Below are positions 4,920 to 5,839 of a stretch of DNA of 5,839 bases, piece by piece. Source of the DNA: Anaerolineales bacterium (GTDB lineage: Bacteria > Chloroflexota > Anaerolineae > Anaerolineales > E44-bin32); the NCBI GenBank assembly GCA_011772595.1, contig WVZH01000326.1, positions 121,107 through 126,945 on the forward strand, in the 5' to 3' direction. The notes under the pieces are model-generated. The model was not told where the DNA came from and searched no databases. It worked only from the letters and a program-made list of their open reading frames with translations. Position 1 is the stretch's first letter. The number at the start of each line of letters is the position of its first letter. A program made the position numbers and the translations under genes.

Positions 4920-5839
4920 TTAAACAGCGCTCTCACTTAAATAGCGATCAAGATCGGCTTGCGCACGTAAAGCATAGGCTTTCGCTCGATCACGTTTCTT
5001 TCTGCGCCTTTTATCCTCGAGCGGCGGTAAAATGCCGAAATTGGCCTTCATGGGTTGAAAATCCTTCTCGGATGCATGCGAGACATAGTGACACAATGCG
5101 CCTAACATCGTCGTCTGTGGAAGCGTAATCGGTGGATGGTCCGCAGCCAAACGAACCGCATTCACACCAGCTAGCAGACCTGTTCCAATATTCCCCAAAT
5201 ACCCTTCGACCCCTGTAATCTGGCCCGCGAACAATAAATCCGCGCGTTGGCGAAACTGAAGCGTTGGTGAAAGCAATCTCGGAGCGTTTATGAATGTGTT
5301 CCTGTGCATTTGACCATAGCGGACGAACTGTGCTTTTCCGAGACCTGGGATGAGCCGGAACACACGGCGCTGTTCTTGATACTTTAGATTTGTCTGAAAC
5401 CCGACGAGATTGTAAAGACTACCGACCAGGTTGTCCTGACGCAGTTGTACCACAGCATATGGTCGCTGTCCTGTGTGAGGGTTCTCCAGACCGACAGGAC
5501 GCATAGGCCCAAAAGCGAGCGACTCTTTACCACGCTCAGCGATTACCTCAATGGGCAGGCAACCTTCGAAGTAGCGATGCGCTCCAGCGGTCACACCATC
5601 GCGTATGGCCTCTTCAAAAGAACGCAAGGGAATGCGTTCTGCTGCAAGGAGCGCATCCACAAAGATTTCGTACTCCGGCTGCTCGAGTGGACAGTTGATG
5701 TAATCTCCCTCATCCTGGTCACCTCGCCCGTAGCGAGAGGCTCGGAAAGCCACTGACATGTCCACACTGGCGGTATCTACGATCGGCGCTAGGGCGTCAA
5801 AGAAGTATAGGTGCTTTTGTCCAGTCAGCTTTGCTAAAG
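4920..5839 (-). CDS. trmFO: Methylenetetrahydrofolate-tRNA-(uracil-54-C5)-methyltransferase TrmFO (5' end outside window)
   Basis: This FAD- and folate-dependent enzyme methylates U54 of tRNA to ribothymidine. The window holds the C-terminal 305 codons; the family is usually about 435-470 residues, so the N-terminal FAD-binding Rossmann part is cut off at the right edge. The first visible residues read [20 protein letters not shown], matching the family segment before SID/VDM, so the reading frame clearly continues beyond the GTG at 5765, which is not the start. Further signatures are YINCPL, the conserved EGCLPIEV whose Cys matches catalytic Cys226 of the B. subtilis enzyme, [53 protein letters not shown] and the C-terminal HYVSHA plus [14 protein letters not shown]. 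The other catalytic Cys (Cys53 in B. subtilis) is outside the window. The TAA stop shares its last A with an ATG of the downstream M28 frame, which suggests an operon. Confidence 0.96.
   Translation of the reverse strand, partial: LAKLTGQKHLYFFDALAPIVDTASVDMSVAFRASRYGRGDQDEGDYINCPLEQPEYEIFVDALLAAERIPLRSFEEAIRDGVTAGAHRYFEGCLPIEVIAERGKESLAFGPMRPVGLENPHTGQRPYAVVQLRQDNLVGSLYNLVGFQTNLKYQEQRRVFRLIPGLGKAQFVRYGQMHRNTFINAPRLLSPTLQFRQRADLLFAGQITGVEGYLGNIGTGLLAGVNAVRLAADHPPITLPQTTMLGALCHYVSHASEKDFQPMKANFGILPPLEDKRRRKKRDRAKAYALRAQADLDRYLSESAV

Noticed and set aside
5445..5756. + strand open frame of 103 codons inside trmFO
   Set aside because: It is antisense to unmistakable TrmFO sequence and has no family resemblance.
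5763..5765. GTG as the start of trmFO
   Set aside because: The codons upstream, to the window edge, still encode conserved TrmFO sequence ([17 protein letters not shown]), so this is an internal valine and the gene is cut by the window.
1..5839. CRISPR arrays, insertion sequences, phage genes, tRNA genes or a defence system
   Set aside because: No regularly spaced repeats, transposase motifs, cloverleaf-like segments or nuclease/helicase genes were seen. The GTPase pair has no feature tying it to known defence systems.

Overview
This looks like bacterial chromosome, most likely from Chloroflexota (Anaerolineae-like), at moderate confidence. The reasons are the HflX variant with a long glycine-rich insert before its GPGETQLE motif, folate-dependent TrmFO, a lipoprotein M28 peptidase of the glutaminyl-cyclase-like type, a shortened LytR-like (LCP) protein, and a very Rab-like small GTPase beside a Roadblock-like protein. 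Shine-Dalgarno signals are weak or absent for several genes. There are no tRNA or rRNA genes, CRISPR arrays or mobile elements.

Layout. Positions 1-77 are non-coding or the unresolved tail of an upstream gene. Three genes run rightward on the + strand: a membrane-anchored degenerate LCP protein (78-866); after a 170-base gap holding weak promoter candidates and a 12-codon mini-ORF, a protein with an acidic linker, a helical segment and a Roadblock/LC7-like C-terminal domain (1037-1795); and, 32 bases later, a 167-residue Rab/Ras-like GTPase (1828-2331). An intrinsic terminator (2359-2385) closes this block. It lies in a convergent spacer (2332-2511) that also holds a nested dyad.

On the - strand, three genes run leftward from the right edge: trmFO (5' part cut off by the window end), a secreted lipoprotein M28 peptidase / glutaminyl-cyclase-like enzyme, and hflX. 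hflX has a perfect TATAAT six bases before its ATG and an A/T tract at about -40 to -49, so it may be transcribed as a leaderless mRNA.

Working model. The Roadblock-like protein and the GTPase look like a regulatory pair comparable in logic to MglB/MglA, with the Roadblock protein as GAP, scaffold or membrane adaptor. The LCP-like protein has lost the residues expected of a phosphotransferase and may be a non-catalytic envelope protein. The - strand genes are housekeeping: tRNA U54 methylation, extracytoplasmic peptide processing and ribosome rescue. The Roadblock/Rab-like pair is the part most likely to be under-described.
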